64,000 bases of DNA from Caballeronia sp. GAFFF1 (GTDB taxonomy: Bacteria; Pseudomonadota; Gammaproteobacteria; Burkholderiales; Burkholderiaceae). The position numbers and the translations under genes are program-made. The stretch is taken from assembly GCF_023630705.1 (NCBI RefSeq), contig NZ_JALQEM010000032.1, forward strand, positions 186,001 through 250,000, written 5' to 3'. The notes below the pieces were generated by a model. It made no database searches and was not told the DNA's origin. It was given only the letters and a program-made list of their open reading frames with translations. Of the stretch, positions 1-7,942 are shown in pieces. Numbering within the stretch: the first letter of the stretch is position 1; each line of letters begins with the position of its first letter.

Positions 1-627
1 ACTCGCAACGTCACGCGCGATGACGGCGAGAAGGGCGTCGTGCTGCTTGCGCAAGCTGTCGCGCGCGGGCAGGGAAAGACAGAGGGCTATCACGAACGAC
101 GCATGCCCGTATCCCGGAATATGCGCGAGGCGTTTCTAAATGGTCGCATCGATGAACTCGCCCACGCCGCCCGCAGGCGCATCAGCGTGATCGGCGAGAT
201 GCGCACAGTGCTATGGAGCGCGCTTTGTGCTCTGTTCGGCAACGGCGAAGACACCGCTTCGGACGACGTTAAGGACAAGGCGAGTCGCTTCGCGAAGTCA
301 TTCGAGCAGGCCGAAGACCGTCGCTTCTTTGACGACCTGATCTTGGAAGTCGATGGCAACACGTCTGAAGAACGGGAACTTGCGCACGAGCAATGGCTCG
401 GTGAACTGGCGGATCGCGCGGAACAGGTATTGATTCGCGCGTTCGTGGCAGGGCCGCGCGCGAGTACGAGGCGGTATCGCGCGCAGAGCACAGCGCTCTC
501 GCGGTTCCGCGTCGGTATCCATTCAAAGAAGAAGGAGGAATTGCAGACCATGGCGCGTGTGCTGAAGCAACGTTCGCAAGCGCGCAAGGCAGCTATGGAA
601 ACGGATATGCAAGGACGTGCGATATGA
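1..627 (+). CDS. casA: Type I-E Cascade large subunit Cas8e (Cse1/CasA), C-terminal part
   Basis: The reading frame is open from the first base of the window, so this is the 3' end of a gene that begins upstream; about 208 codons are visible. The stretch GQGKTEGYHER near the start is typical of Cse1/CasA, followed by the mostly helical C-terminal four-helix-bundle region. In Cascade this subunit recognises the PAM on target DNA and recruits the Cas3 nuclease-helicase. The TGA stop overlaps the next ATG (ATGA at 624-627), so it is translationally coupled to cse2. The apparent internal GTG at position 40 is not a real start. cas3 normally lies upstream and is not visible. Confidence 0.93.
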   Translation, partial: TRNVTRDDGEKGVVLLAQAVARGQGKTEGYHERRMPVSRNMREAFLNGRIDELAHAARRRISVIGEMRTVLWSALCALFGNGEDTASDDVKDKASRFAKSFEQAEDRRFFDDLILEVDGNTSEERELAHEQWLGELADRAEQVLIRAFVAGPRASTRRYRAQSTALSRFRVGIHSKKKEELQTMARVLKQRSQARKAAMETDMQGRAI

Positions 628-1250
628 AGTCGACAGATACATCGGCCGGAGCACTGGAGCAGTCTGCGGGGCAAGCTGCTGCACAGACTGCGACGCCCAG
701 CCTGAGCTACCAAATAGAAGCCATCGCTGCATTTCTGCAAGACGCCGGCGAGGGAGTCAAGGCATCGAAGAACGACCGGGTGGCGCTCGCGCGTCTTGAC
801 CCGGAAGCCGAGGAACTCACCACCGCGCAAATCGCCGCGCTCACAAACGCCGCACAGCGCGCGAAGCTGGACACCATTCACTGGAGTCTCGACCGATGGC
901 GCCGGTGGGCGTTCATCGCATACGGCATCGCGCTTGCCGGGCATGATCGAGGCGCGGAGAGCGGCGGCATCGGCGCAAATTTTGGCCGACAACTCGCGAC
1001 GGCCGGTGTGTCGGAGGCGCGCGTGACGCGGCTGCTCGACGCGCGCGGAGCGGTGTTCTTCCAGTTGCTGCGCCGCGTCCTTCGGTTGTTGGCGAGCAAA
1101 AGCGTGAAGCCTAACTGGGTACAACTCGCGAGGCTCGTCCTGAACGAAGGCGCGCGCGATGACAAGGGACGGCGTATCGCTGAGAAGACTCGCCTCGATA
1201 TCGCGCATGCGTTCTTCTCGGCGAAGCCTGGCGAATCGCGGGACGACTGA
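624..1250 (+). CDS. casB: Type I-E Cascade small subunit Cse2 (CasB)
   Basis: This encodes 208 residues, longer than the roughly 160-residue E. coli CasB because of an extra N-terminal segment of about 25 residues rich in Ala, Gln and Thr. The core has the usual family features: a basic WSLDRWRRW segment, a LLDARG..FF stretch and an RRVLRLLASK helix. Cse2 forms a dimer along the Cascade backbone and stabilises the R-loop. It starts at the ATG overlapping the cas8e stop and sits 46 bp ahead of cas7e, within a single cas operon. The identification rests on sequence character plus position between cas8e and cas7e. Confidence 0.92.
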   Translation: MKSTDTSAGALEQSAGQAAAQTATPSLSYQIEAIAAFLQDAGEGVKASKNDRVALARLDPEAEELTTAQIAALTNAAQRAKLDTIHWSLDRWRRWAFIAYGIALAGHDRGAESGGIGANFGRQLATAGVSEARVTRLLDARGAVFFQLLRRVLRLLASKSVKPNWVQLARLVLNEGARDDKGRRIAEKTRLDIAHAFFSAKPGESRDD

Positions 1251-1296
1251 GGATGGGAAGGCTGGCAACAACGTTCGACAAGTCTAGGACAAGAAA

Positions 1297-2472
1297 ATGA
1301 CGTATCCGCGCTTTATTCAGATTCACACGCTGCACAGCTATTCCGCCGCCTTGCTCAACCGCGACGATTCCGGCATGGCCAAGCGGCTGCCTATGGGCGA
1401 TGCCATTCGCACGCGTATTTCATCGCAGTGTCTGAAGCGACACTGGCGCGTTGCGGACGACCGTCATGCGCTTTCGACGCTCGGCGTTCCGATGGCCATC
1501 CGTTCTCGGGAAACGCTCGCACTTGTTCGCGACGAGTTGGTCAAGAATGGCGTCGCTGAGGCGTTGGCTCAGACAGCCGTCGAAGCGTTGCGCTTCGGCG
1601 GTCTTCTGGACAAGGCCGGCAAAGTCCGCAAAGGAGACGATGCCGTTAAGACAGGTCAGGCGGTGCTGCTTGGCACGGCGGAGATCAAGTACCTGGTCGA
1701 ACGTTGCACGGCCCTTGCGCGCGAGCATCAGGACGAAGACGGCCTCAAGGCGGCCGTCGCGGCGTTTCTGAAGAACGAGTCCGCCAATATCGTCGCGCTC
1801 AAGCATGGCAGCGGTCTCGAATCGGCGTTGTTCGGGCGCATGGTGACATCCGACGTGCTCGCCCAGCGCGATGCCGCTGTGTACGTCGCGCATGCGTTCA
1901 CGGTGCACGAGGCGCAGGTGGAGAACGACTACTTCACCGTGGTCGACGATCTGCTTCGGGAAGCGGGCGAGCAAGGCTCGGCGGGCCTCTTCGATACCGA
2001 ACTGGCATCGGGCCTTTACTACGGTTACGTCGTCGTGGATGTTCCGCAACTGGTGGCGAACCTGGAAGGAATCGCCGCCAGCGAGTGCTTCAATGCGTCG
2101 CCGGACCGGCGCGAGCTTGCTGCTCAGGTCGTGCATCACCTGTTGCATCTGATCGCTACCGTTAGCCCCGGCGCAAAACGCGGATCGACCGCTCCTTTCG
2201 GCTATGCGAATCTCATGCTGGTCGAGACGGGAGATTGGCAGCCGCGCAGCCTGAGCGCGGCTTTCGAAACCGCGTTGCCGTTGAGGGGCCATGATATACG
2301 CAACGCCGCTGTCGATCGCATCGCGCAGGAATTGAAGAAGCACGATGCCGCTTACGGCGCGCTGGACCGAGGCTTTGTCGCTCTCAATCCCGCCGATATC
2401 CCGAACGCCAAGCACTATTCGCTGGATAAGCTCGCGAATTGGGTGCAGACGCGCATCGTCAAGGGCGCGTGA
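1297..2472 (+). CDS. casC: Type I-E Cascade backbone subunit Cas7e (Cse4/CasC)
   Basis: The 391-residue protein begins with a typical Cas7e N-terminus (IQIHTLHSYSAALLNRDD) followed by KRLPMGDAIRTRISSQCLKR, which helps bind crRNA. Cas7e is present in six copies in Cascade and forms the helical filament that holds the crRNA spacer. Residues around 285-300 (KRGSTAPFGYANL) match the conserved C-terminal block of the family. An AGGA ribosome-binding sequence lies about 9 nt before the ATG. The stop is one base ahead of the cas5e start, indicating translation as one operon. Nothing suggests truncation. Confidence 0.95.
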   Translation: MTYPRFIQIHTLHSYSAALLNRDDSGMAKRLPMGDAIRTRISSQCLKRHWRVADDRHALSTLGVPMAIRSRETLALVRDELVKNGVAEALAQTAVEALRFGGLLDKAGKVRKGDDAVKTGQAVLLGTAEIKYLVERCTALAREHQDEDGLKAAVAAFLKNESANIVALKHGSGLESALFGRMVTSDVLAQRDAAVYVAHAFTVHEAQVENDYFTVVDDLLREAGEQGSAGLFDTELASGLYYGYVVVDVPQLVANLEGIAASECFNASPDRRELAAQVVHHLLHLIATVSPGAKRGSTAPFGYANLMLVETGDWQPRSLSAAFETALPLRGHDIRNAAVDRIAQELKKHDAAYGALDRGFVALNPADIPNAKHYSLDKLANWVQTRIVKGA

Positions 2473-2473
2473 C

Positions 2474-3238
2474 ATGCGGCGTCACATGTTGATGCGCCTG
2501 CGTGCGCCGCTCGTCGCGTTCGGAGGCGAGGCGATCGACAGGTACGGCGTGATCCGCGATTTCCCGGCGCTGTCGATGATTACCGGGCTGATCGCGAACG
2601 CGCTCGGCTGGGATCGCGGCGAATGCGAGAAGCATGAGCGCCTTCAGGCGCGTCTCGTGATGGGAACGCGGCTGGACAACTCCGGCGAGCGGCTCTGCGA
2701 CTTTCAGACGGCTCAGATCTCGCGGAAAGATAGCGGCTGGACGTGGCGAGGCATTCCCGAGTCGCGGGATGGCGGCGAGGATACCTACAAAAGCCCGCAT
2801 CTGCGATACCGCGACTATCACGCCGGCCTCGACGCGCTGGTCGCATTGCGGCTCGATCCCGCCGACGAGTCGCCCACGCTCGCCGACATTGCTCGCGCGC
2901 TCGACCGGCCGCAGCGTCCGCTTTTTATCGGACGCAAACCATGCTTGCCGTCCACGCGCGTGTTCGCCGGTTTCATCGACGCCGAGCATGTGCTCGATGC
3001 GTTGTTGCGCGTGCCCTTGCCTCCAGGCGTCGCCGATGGCGCCTTCCGCATGCAATGGCCGAAAGACGAAGGCACGATGTCTGAGGCAAAGACAGAGGCG
3101 CTCGACGTCTGCGACGAGCGCAACTGGACGAGCGGCGTGCATGGCGGATGGCGTCCCGTTCTCGAAATGAGCGCGAAGCGGGCATCGTTCGTCGAACATC
3201 CATCGATATCGCCGGAATTTTCGTATGACCGCGCTTAA
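2474..3238 (+). CDS. casD: Type I-E Cascade subunit Cas5e (CasD)
   Basis: This encodes 254 residues. The N-terminal LMRLRAPLVAFGGEAIDRYG is typical of Cas5e, and the central block with TYKSPHLRYRDYHAG is the usual family core. Cas5e caps the Cascade filament and grips the 5' handle of the crRNA (here ATAGACC or ATAGGCC from the repeat). The ATG at 2474 sits directly after the cas7e stop; the open frame extends upstream inside cas7e, but that part is a shadow. ATGs at 2486 and 2492 are possible alternative starts. The 3' end overlaps cas6e by 14 bp. The gene appears intact. Confidence 0.93.
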   Translation: MRRHMLMRLRAPLVAFGGEAIDRYGVIRDFPALSMITGLIANALGWDRGECEKHERLQARLVMGTRLDNSGERLCDFQTAQISRKDSGWTWRGIPESRDGGEDTYKSPHLRYRDYHAGLDALVALRLDPADESPTLADIARALDRPQRPLFIGRKPCLPSTRVFAGFIDAEHVLDALLRVPLPPGVADGAFRMQWPKDEGTMSEAKTEALDVCDERNWTSGVHGGWRPVLEMSAKRASFVEHPSISPEFSYDRA

Positions 3239-3989
3239 TCTCATTCACTGTCAGCCCGATCCGCAGAAGTTTGGGCTGTGGGCATCGCGGCATGGCGTGC
3301 TGCCGTCCGGCGGCGATCTCGGTTACGCATTGCACGCGGCGCTGCAGGCAGTCTTTGGTCCGCTCGCGCCCAAGCCTTTCTATTACCGCGACGCGCGTGC
3401 CGGGCTGATTGCCTATTCCCCACACTCCGCCGAGGCGTTGTGGGAGGCGAGCGCGCTTTGCGCCGCGCCGGAACTGGCCGATGCACTCGGCCTCGATGCA
3501 GGGCCGCGTAGCGCGGGACTCAACATCCGCGCGTTTCCGACGCAATGGCAGGCAGGGCGCGTGCTGGGCTTCGAAGTGCGCGTGCGGCCCACGCGACGCC
3601 GCGAGCACGTTGACGAGAAGAGAGTCCGCGAACGCGACGCGTTTCTGGTCGCGTGCTCGCAAAGACCGGAAGACGACGATCTGCGACGCGAGGCCGTCTA
3701 TGCCGAATGGCTGAACGAACAGTTCCGATCGACTGAAGCGGCCAGTCTGGTCGAAGCTCGCATGACGCGGTTCCAGCTCACGCCGGTGCTTCGTCGCACG
3801 CAAGCCGTTTCTGGCGGCGGCACGCCTCGACAGTCACGTTCCATCGACGGCCCGGATGCGGTGTTCAGCGGACACTTGCGTGTCGAAGAGGCGGATGCCT
3901 TCGCTCGGCTGCTTGCGCGCGGCGTCGGACGGCATCGGGCGTTCGGGTTCGGTATGTTGGTGCTGAAGCCCGCGTCTATCGACGGTTGA
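3225..3989 (+). CDS. casE: CRISPR pre-crRNA endoribonuclease Cas6e (CasE)
   Basis: This 254-residue protein cleaves repeats in the pre-crRNA and stays bound to the 3' hairpin of mature crRNA. The N-terminal ferredoxin-like fold contains Tyr34 and His37 (YALH), spaced like the catalytic Tyr/His pair of characterised Cas6e enzymes. The C-terminus has the glycine-rich GVGRHRAFGFGML loop that is a hallmark of the family. The array repeat has a near-perfect 7-bp stem (CTCCGCG/CGCGGAG), a suitable substrate. The gene overlaps the end of cas5e by 14 bp and appears intact. Confidence 0.94.
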   Translation: MTALNLIHCQPDPQKFGLWASRHGVLPSGGDLGYALHAALQAVFGPLAPKPFYYRDARAGLIAYSPHSAEALWEASALCAAPELADALGLDAGPRSAGLNIRAFPTQWQAGRVLGFEVRVRPTRRREHVDEKRVRERDAFLVACSQRPEDDDLRREAVYAEWLNEQFRSTEAASLVEARMTRFQLTPVLRRTQAVSGGGTPRQSRSIDGPDAVFSGHLRVEEADAFARLLARGVGRHRAFGFGMLVLKPASIDG

Positions 3990-4004
3990 TCGCGCAGGCG
4001 CGAC

Positions 4005-4891
4005 ATGCTGAAGGGGCGGCTGGGGCTCGACACGTCGCGCGTGCCGCATGGGGATCGTCACGGGCTGCTGCGGCTGGAGCGTGGCGAACTCAGCGTCACG
4101 ATGGATGCCTGCATTTCACGAGCGGGCAGTACGTTGATCAGATTCCGCATCAGTCGGTATCTATGATTTTGCTCGGTCCCGGCGGCAGCGTGACGCATGA
4201 CGCACTGCGTTTGCTTGCGCGCCACGGCACCTTGCTTGCGGCGGTTGGCGCGAGCGGGGTGCGCAGTTACACCGCGTTGCCGCTCATGCCCGATCGCTCG
4301 GGTGTCGCGCGGCGGCAAGCCGAGCTGTGGGGCAGCGCGCGCCGACGCCTGGCCGTTGCGCGGCACATGTATGCGCTCCGGTTGGGCGAGGTGTTGCCGC
4401 ATCGCGATCTGGATACGCTGCGCGGCATCGAAGGGGCGCGCGTGAAGACGATTTATCGGTTGCGCGCGCAGCAATTCGGCATCGATTGGAACGGACGGCA
4501 CGACGACCGCGCGAATCCCGAGGCCGCCGATCTCGCCAATCAGGCCATCAATCACGCGGCGACGGCTGTGCAAGCGGCGGCGGCCATCGCCGTGCAGGCG
4601 CTTGCGGCTGTGCCGCAGTTGGGATTCATCCACGAGGACTCGGGTCAGGCATTCGTCCTGGATATCGCTAATCTATTTCGCGATGACGTGACGCTCTCGA
4701 TAGCCTTTGCCGCGGTCAAGCAGGCCGAACGTGGCGCGGAGACGATCGACCGGCTCGTGCGACGAGAGGCGGCGCGCGTCTTTCGGAAGCTGCAGGTGAT
4801 TCCCGCGATGATCGATCGCATCAAGCAGGTGTTGCGGGTCGACGAGAAGCTGGAGGACGCGGATGGCGCTGGTCGTAGTGGTGACGCGTGA
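4005..4891 (+). pseudogene. cas1: cas1 (type I-E integrase) interrupted by a frameshift
   Basis: The natural start is the ATG at 4005 (MLKGRLGLDTSRVP), 15 bp after cas6e. This frame stays Cas1-like to about 4097 (LERGELSV), then runs into unrelated sequence and stops at 4164-4166. The rest of Cas1 (DGCLHF, then SMILLGPGGSVTHDAL to the end) lies in the frame one base back from about 4100 to 4891. One missing base near 4089-4100, for example a G in GTCACGATGG, explains the break. The downstream part retains the conserved Glu (RGIEGARVK), His (GFIHED) and Asp (VLDIANLF) of the active site. No slippery heptamer is visible. The second frame has an ATG at 4163 overlapping the stop as ATGA, so reinitiation could yield a protein lacking the N-terminal beta domain. 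A sequencing error is the main alternative. Confidence 0.85.
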
Positions 4892-5162
4892 CGTGGCGGA
4901 CCGCTTTCGGGGCTATCTGGCCTCGGTGATGCTCGAGGTGTCGGGTGGCGTGTACGTCGCGCCGCGGATGAACAAAGGCGTGCGCGAGCGGACGTGGTCC
5001 GTGCTCGCCGAGTGGCATGGCGCGGAGCCGAGGGGCAGCGTCCTGATGGTGTGGCGGGAGCTCGATGCGGTTGGGGGAATCGGGATCGCGCAGTTGGGAT
5101 CGCCTGCGAGGCAGCTCGTGGATGTAGATGGGATGTATCTGGTTAGGCGGGAAGCGCGGTAG
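4863..5162 (+). CDS. cas2: CRISPR adaptation protein Cas2e
   Basis: This encodes 99 residues with the Cas2e pattern: VVVVTRDVADRFRGYLAS at the N-terminus, then GVYVAPRMNKGVRERTW. Cas2 bridges two Cas1 dimers in the spacer-integration complex. It overlaps the end of cas1 by 29 bp, as is usual in I-E systems. The gene looks intact, but its partner cas1 is frameshifted, so spacer acquisition in this strain may depend on reinitiated or externally supplied Cas1. Confidence 0.94.
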   Translation: MALVVVVTRDVADRFRGYLASVMLEVSGGVYVAPRMNKGVRERTWSVLAEWHGAEPRGSVLMVWRELDAVGGIGIAQLGSPARQLVDVDGMYLVRREAR

Positions 5163-5249
5163 GCGAGCCGACATTCGTTCTCTGAAAATTTGGATTTTTC
5201 GATGGATGGGGGGCGTTTTGTGTTTCCGATCATCGAGTTACGTGGGAGA
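5163..5249 (+). promoter_or_regulatory. CRISPR leader
   Basis: An 87-bp stretch lies between the cas2 stop and the first repeat. Its first half is noticeably AT-richer than its surroundings (for example GAAAATTTGGATTTTTCG). The repeats nearest to it are identical and those farthest away are degenerate, which places the leader, and therefore transcription and new spacer entry, on this side. No clear IHF site or promoter was picked out by eye. Confidence 0.7.
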
Positions 5250-6252
5250 GGTTCCTCCGCGTGCGCGGAGATAGACCCTCGACGTCGATGATTTCGTTGT
5301 CCTTCAGCCAGGTTCCTCCGCGTGCGCGGAGATAGACCCCCTGTGGGATCGGCTTCCGATTCCGCGACCCAGGTTCCTCCGCGTGCGCGGAGATAGACCT
5401 TGGCTCAGTGTGCGGGCTTGCTCACCGACCATGGTTCCTCCGCGTACGCGGAGATAGACCCACAGCATGACGTCCTCACGATGGACCCGGCCGGGTTCCT
5501 CCGCGTACGCGGAGATAGACCGTGGTACCGAAGATCGGAGTCATGGCGCATTCAGGTTCCTCCGCGTACGCGGAGATAGACCCGCCTGGCTGATAAAGAC
5601 CTGCCCACCTTGGATGGTTCCTCCGCGTACGCGGAGATAGACCCTTCGAGACTTCCATCCGCGCGGCTGAAGACCAGGTTCCTCCGCGTACGCAGAGATA
5701 GGCCTCGTCGGTCAGACGATCGACGGCGTAATCATGGAGTTCCCCCGCGTACGCGGAGATAGGCCCTGGCTGATGGCTCAATCGGCTTTGTGCACGTGGT
5801 TCCTCCGCGTACGCGGAGATAGGCCATCATGTCCGACAAGGCACGCCTCGGCGCTGCGGGTTCCTCCGCTTACGCGGAGATAGGCCCGTGGCGTGGCCGT
5901 AGCACGTCGCCGCCATGCAGGTTCCTCCGCGCACGCGAAGATAGGCCCGGGCAGGTTTACCCGGCCGGCTACGGGCCGCAGATTCCTCCGCGTACGCGGA
6001 GATAGGCCGCCTGAGTCAGTGTTGCGTGGCTTCATTGCTGACGTTCTCCCGCGTACGGGGAGATAGGCCCTTCTGCGTCGCTTCGCCTTGGTACCCGGCT
6101 GTGGTTCCTCCGCGTACACGGAGATAGGCCGCATCGCCTGCTGCGCCGTCGAGCGATGCACGCGGTTTCTCCGCACACGCGGAGATAGGCCCAATCCGGG
6201 AAACTGCGCAGCGGCAACGGTTCAGCTTCCTCCGCACACGCGGAGCTACCCT
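5250..6252 (+). CRISPR. Type I-E CRISPR array, 17 repeats and 16 spacers
   Basis: The 28-bp repeats start at 5250, 5311, 5372, 5433, 5494, 5555, 5616, 5677, 5738, 5798, 5859, 5920, 5981, 6042, 6103, 6164 and 6225. The period is 61 bp (33-bp spacers) except spacer 9, which is 32 bp. Each repeat begins GGTTCCTCCGCG and carries a 7-bp inverted repeat CTCCGCG/CGCGGAG around a TG or TA centre. Repeats 1-3 have a GTGCGC core and end AGACC; repeats 4-7 have GTACGC and AGACC; repeats 8-16 end AGGCC and most carry private changes; the last (6225-6252) is strongly degenerate. Mature crRNAs would carry a handle of ATAGACC or ATAGGCC. No spacer was recognised as matching anything in this window. Confidence 0.97.
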
Positions 6253-6382
6253 CCGCCCCCCATGACGCCCCCATTCCACCCCCATGACGCATTCCTTCTA
6301 TGTCCCGGCTTTATGTCGGCGTCTACTGAAAAGACCTGCAACGAACCCAAGCGGTCACGTCCGCATCGAGAGGAACCAAAAA

Positions 6383-7801
6383 ATGTCCACCGCCACACAC
6401 CCCCGCGCGAGCGCCGCGGCGCGGCTCGAACGCCTGCCGTTCTCGAGCTATCACCGCACCATCTTCATCATCATCGCGGTGGCTTTCTTCTTCGATTCCG
6501 TCGATCTCGGCACCATGACCTTCGTGCTCGGCTCGATCAAGACCGAGTTCGGCCTCTCGACGGCGACAGCGGGTCTCGTCGCGAGCGCCAGTTTCTTCGG
6601 CATGGTGCTGGGCGCGGCTGTCGCGGGCCTGCTCGCCGATCGCTTCGGCCGACGTCCCGTATTCCAGTGGAGCATGGTGCTCTGGGGCGTCGCGTCGTAT
6701 CTCTGTTCGACGGCGCATTCGGTCGAATCTCTGATCTTCTATCGCGTGCTGCTTGGCATCGGCATGGGAATGGAATTCCCGATCGCGCAGACGTTGTTGT
6801 CCGAATTCGTGCCGACCGCTTCGCGCGGCAGAGTGATTGCCCTGATGGATGGCTTCTGGCCCCTCGGGTTCATCGCATCCGGCGTGGTTTCCTACTTCGT
6901 GTTGCCGCACTTCGGCTGGCGTACCGAGTTCGCGTTGCTCGCCATTCCCGCTGTATTCGTGCTGATCGTGCGGCGCGTGGTGCCCGAATCACCGCGTTGG
7001 CTCGAACATCGCGGGCGCACGGCGGACGCGGACAGCGTGCTCGCGAACGTCGAAGCGAAGGTGATGAAGGCGACCGGCTTGCGCCAGCTGCCGGCGCCCT
7101 CGATGCTCGCCGAGCCGCCGGTCGCGAAAGGCGTCGGCGCATTCCGTGAAATCTGGAGCGCGGCCTACAGGCGTCGGACGATCATGGTGTGGATGCTGTG
7201 GTTCTTCGCGCTGCTCGGCTTCTATGGGCTGACGTCATGGCTCGGCGCGCTGATGCAGCAAGCGGGGTTTGCGGTGACGAAGTCCGTGCTCTATACGGTG
7301 CTGATTTCGCTCGGCGGCGTGCCGGGTTTCTTGTGCGCGGCGTGGCTCGTCGAGCGATGGGGACGCAAGCCGACGTGCATCGCATCGCTCGTCGGCAGTG
7401 GCGTGATGGCTTACCTCTACGGACAGACCGCGCTGCACGCCGAAACGCCCACGTTGCTGATCTGCGCCGGACTGGCGATGCAGTTCTTTCTCTTCGCGAT
7501 GTGGGCCGCGCTCTACACCTACACGCCCGAGTTGTACGGAACGGGCGCGCGTGCCACCGGGTCGGGCTTCGCGTCGGCGATAGGGCGCGTGGGATCGTTG
7601 ATCGGTCCTTATGTCGTGGGCGTCGTGTTGCCGGTGTTCGGCCAGGGCGGCGTGTTCTCGCTCGGAGCGATGTGCTTCGTGGTGGCGGCTTCCGCAGTCT
7701 GGGTATTGGGCGTGGAGACGCGAGGCGTGGCGCTGGAGAAGCTCGTCTCGGAAGCCGAACACGATGAAGGCGCAAAGGTCTGGGCCTCGGCGGAGAACTG
7801 A
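6383..7801 (+). CDS. MFS transporter (sugar/organic acid porter type)
   Basis: This 472-residue major facilitator protein has about 12 membrane segments. It carries the loop 2-3 motif GLLADRFGRRP, the family pattern RVLLGIGMGMEFP in helix 4, a central ESPRWLEHRGR motif typical of sugar-porter/NiaP-like members, and a C-terminal cytoplasmic tail. I chose the ATG at 6383 because GAGAGG lies about 10 nt upstream; the frame is open further upstream but overlaps the end of the CRISPR array region. It is followed 141 bp later by fdhA on the same strand. The substrate cannot be deduced, and a link to betaine metabolism is only suggested by position. Confidence 0.85.
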   Translation: MSTATHPRASAAARLERLPFSSYHRTIFIIIAVAFFFDSVDLGTMTFVLGSIKTEFGLSTATAGLVASASFFGMVLGAAVAGLLADRFGRRPVFQWSMVLWGVASYLCSTAHSVESLIFYRVLLGIGMGMEFPIAQTLLSEFVPTASRGRVIALMDGFWPLGFIASGVVSYFVLPHFGWRTEFALLAIPAVFVLIVRRVVPESPRWLEHRGRTADADSVLANVEAKVMKATGLRQLPAPSMLAEPPVAKGVGAFREIWSAAYRRRTIMVWMLWFFALLGFYGLTSWLGALMQQAGFAVTKSVLYTVLISLGGVPGFLCAAWLVERWGRKPTCIASLVGSGVMAYLYGQTALHAETPTLLICAGLAMQFFLFAMWAALYTYTPELYGTGARATGSGFASAIGRVGSLIGPYVVGVVLPVFGQGGVFSLGAMCFVVAASAVWVLGVETRGVALEKLVSEAEHDEGAKVWASAEN

Positions 7802-7942
7802 ATCGCTGTCGCTCCGAACCAAACCCACGTCGCATTCGACGCCGGCGAAATTCGCGATCAAGCGTACTCTTCCCGCACGGCCGCGAGCATCGCAAAGAAT
7901 GAGCTCGCGCCCGCCGTCCACGAATCCAAGGAGACGAGTCAC

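Noticed and set aside
4095..4103. Programmed -1 frameshifting in cas1
   Set aside because: There is no X-XXY-YYZ slippery heptamer or strong downstream hairpin, so a mutation or sequencing error is more likely.
5278..6224. Self-targeting spacers
   Set aside because: No spacer was seen to match another part of the window by eye; a real answer needs a genome-wide search.
5476..6292. Minus-strand frames encoding repeated RGGT/SPRTRRN-like peptides
   Set aside because: They are translations of the CRISPR repeats and have no start signals or protein character.
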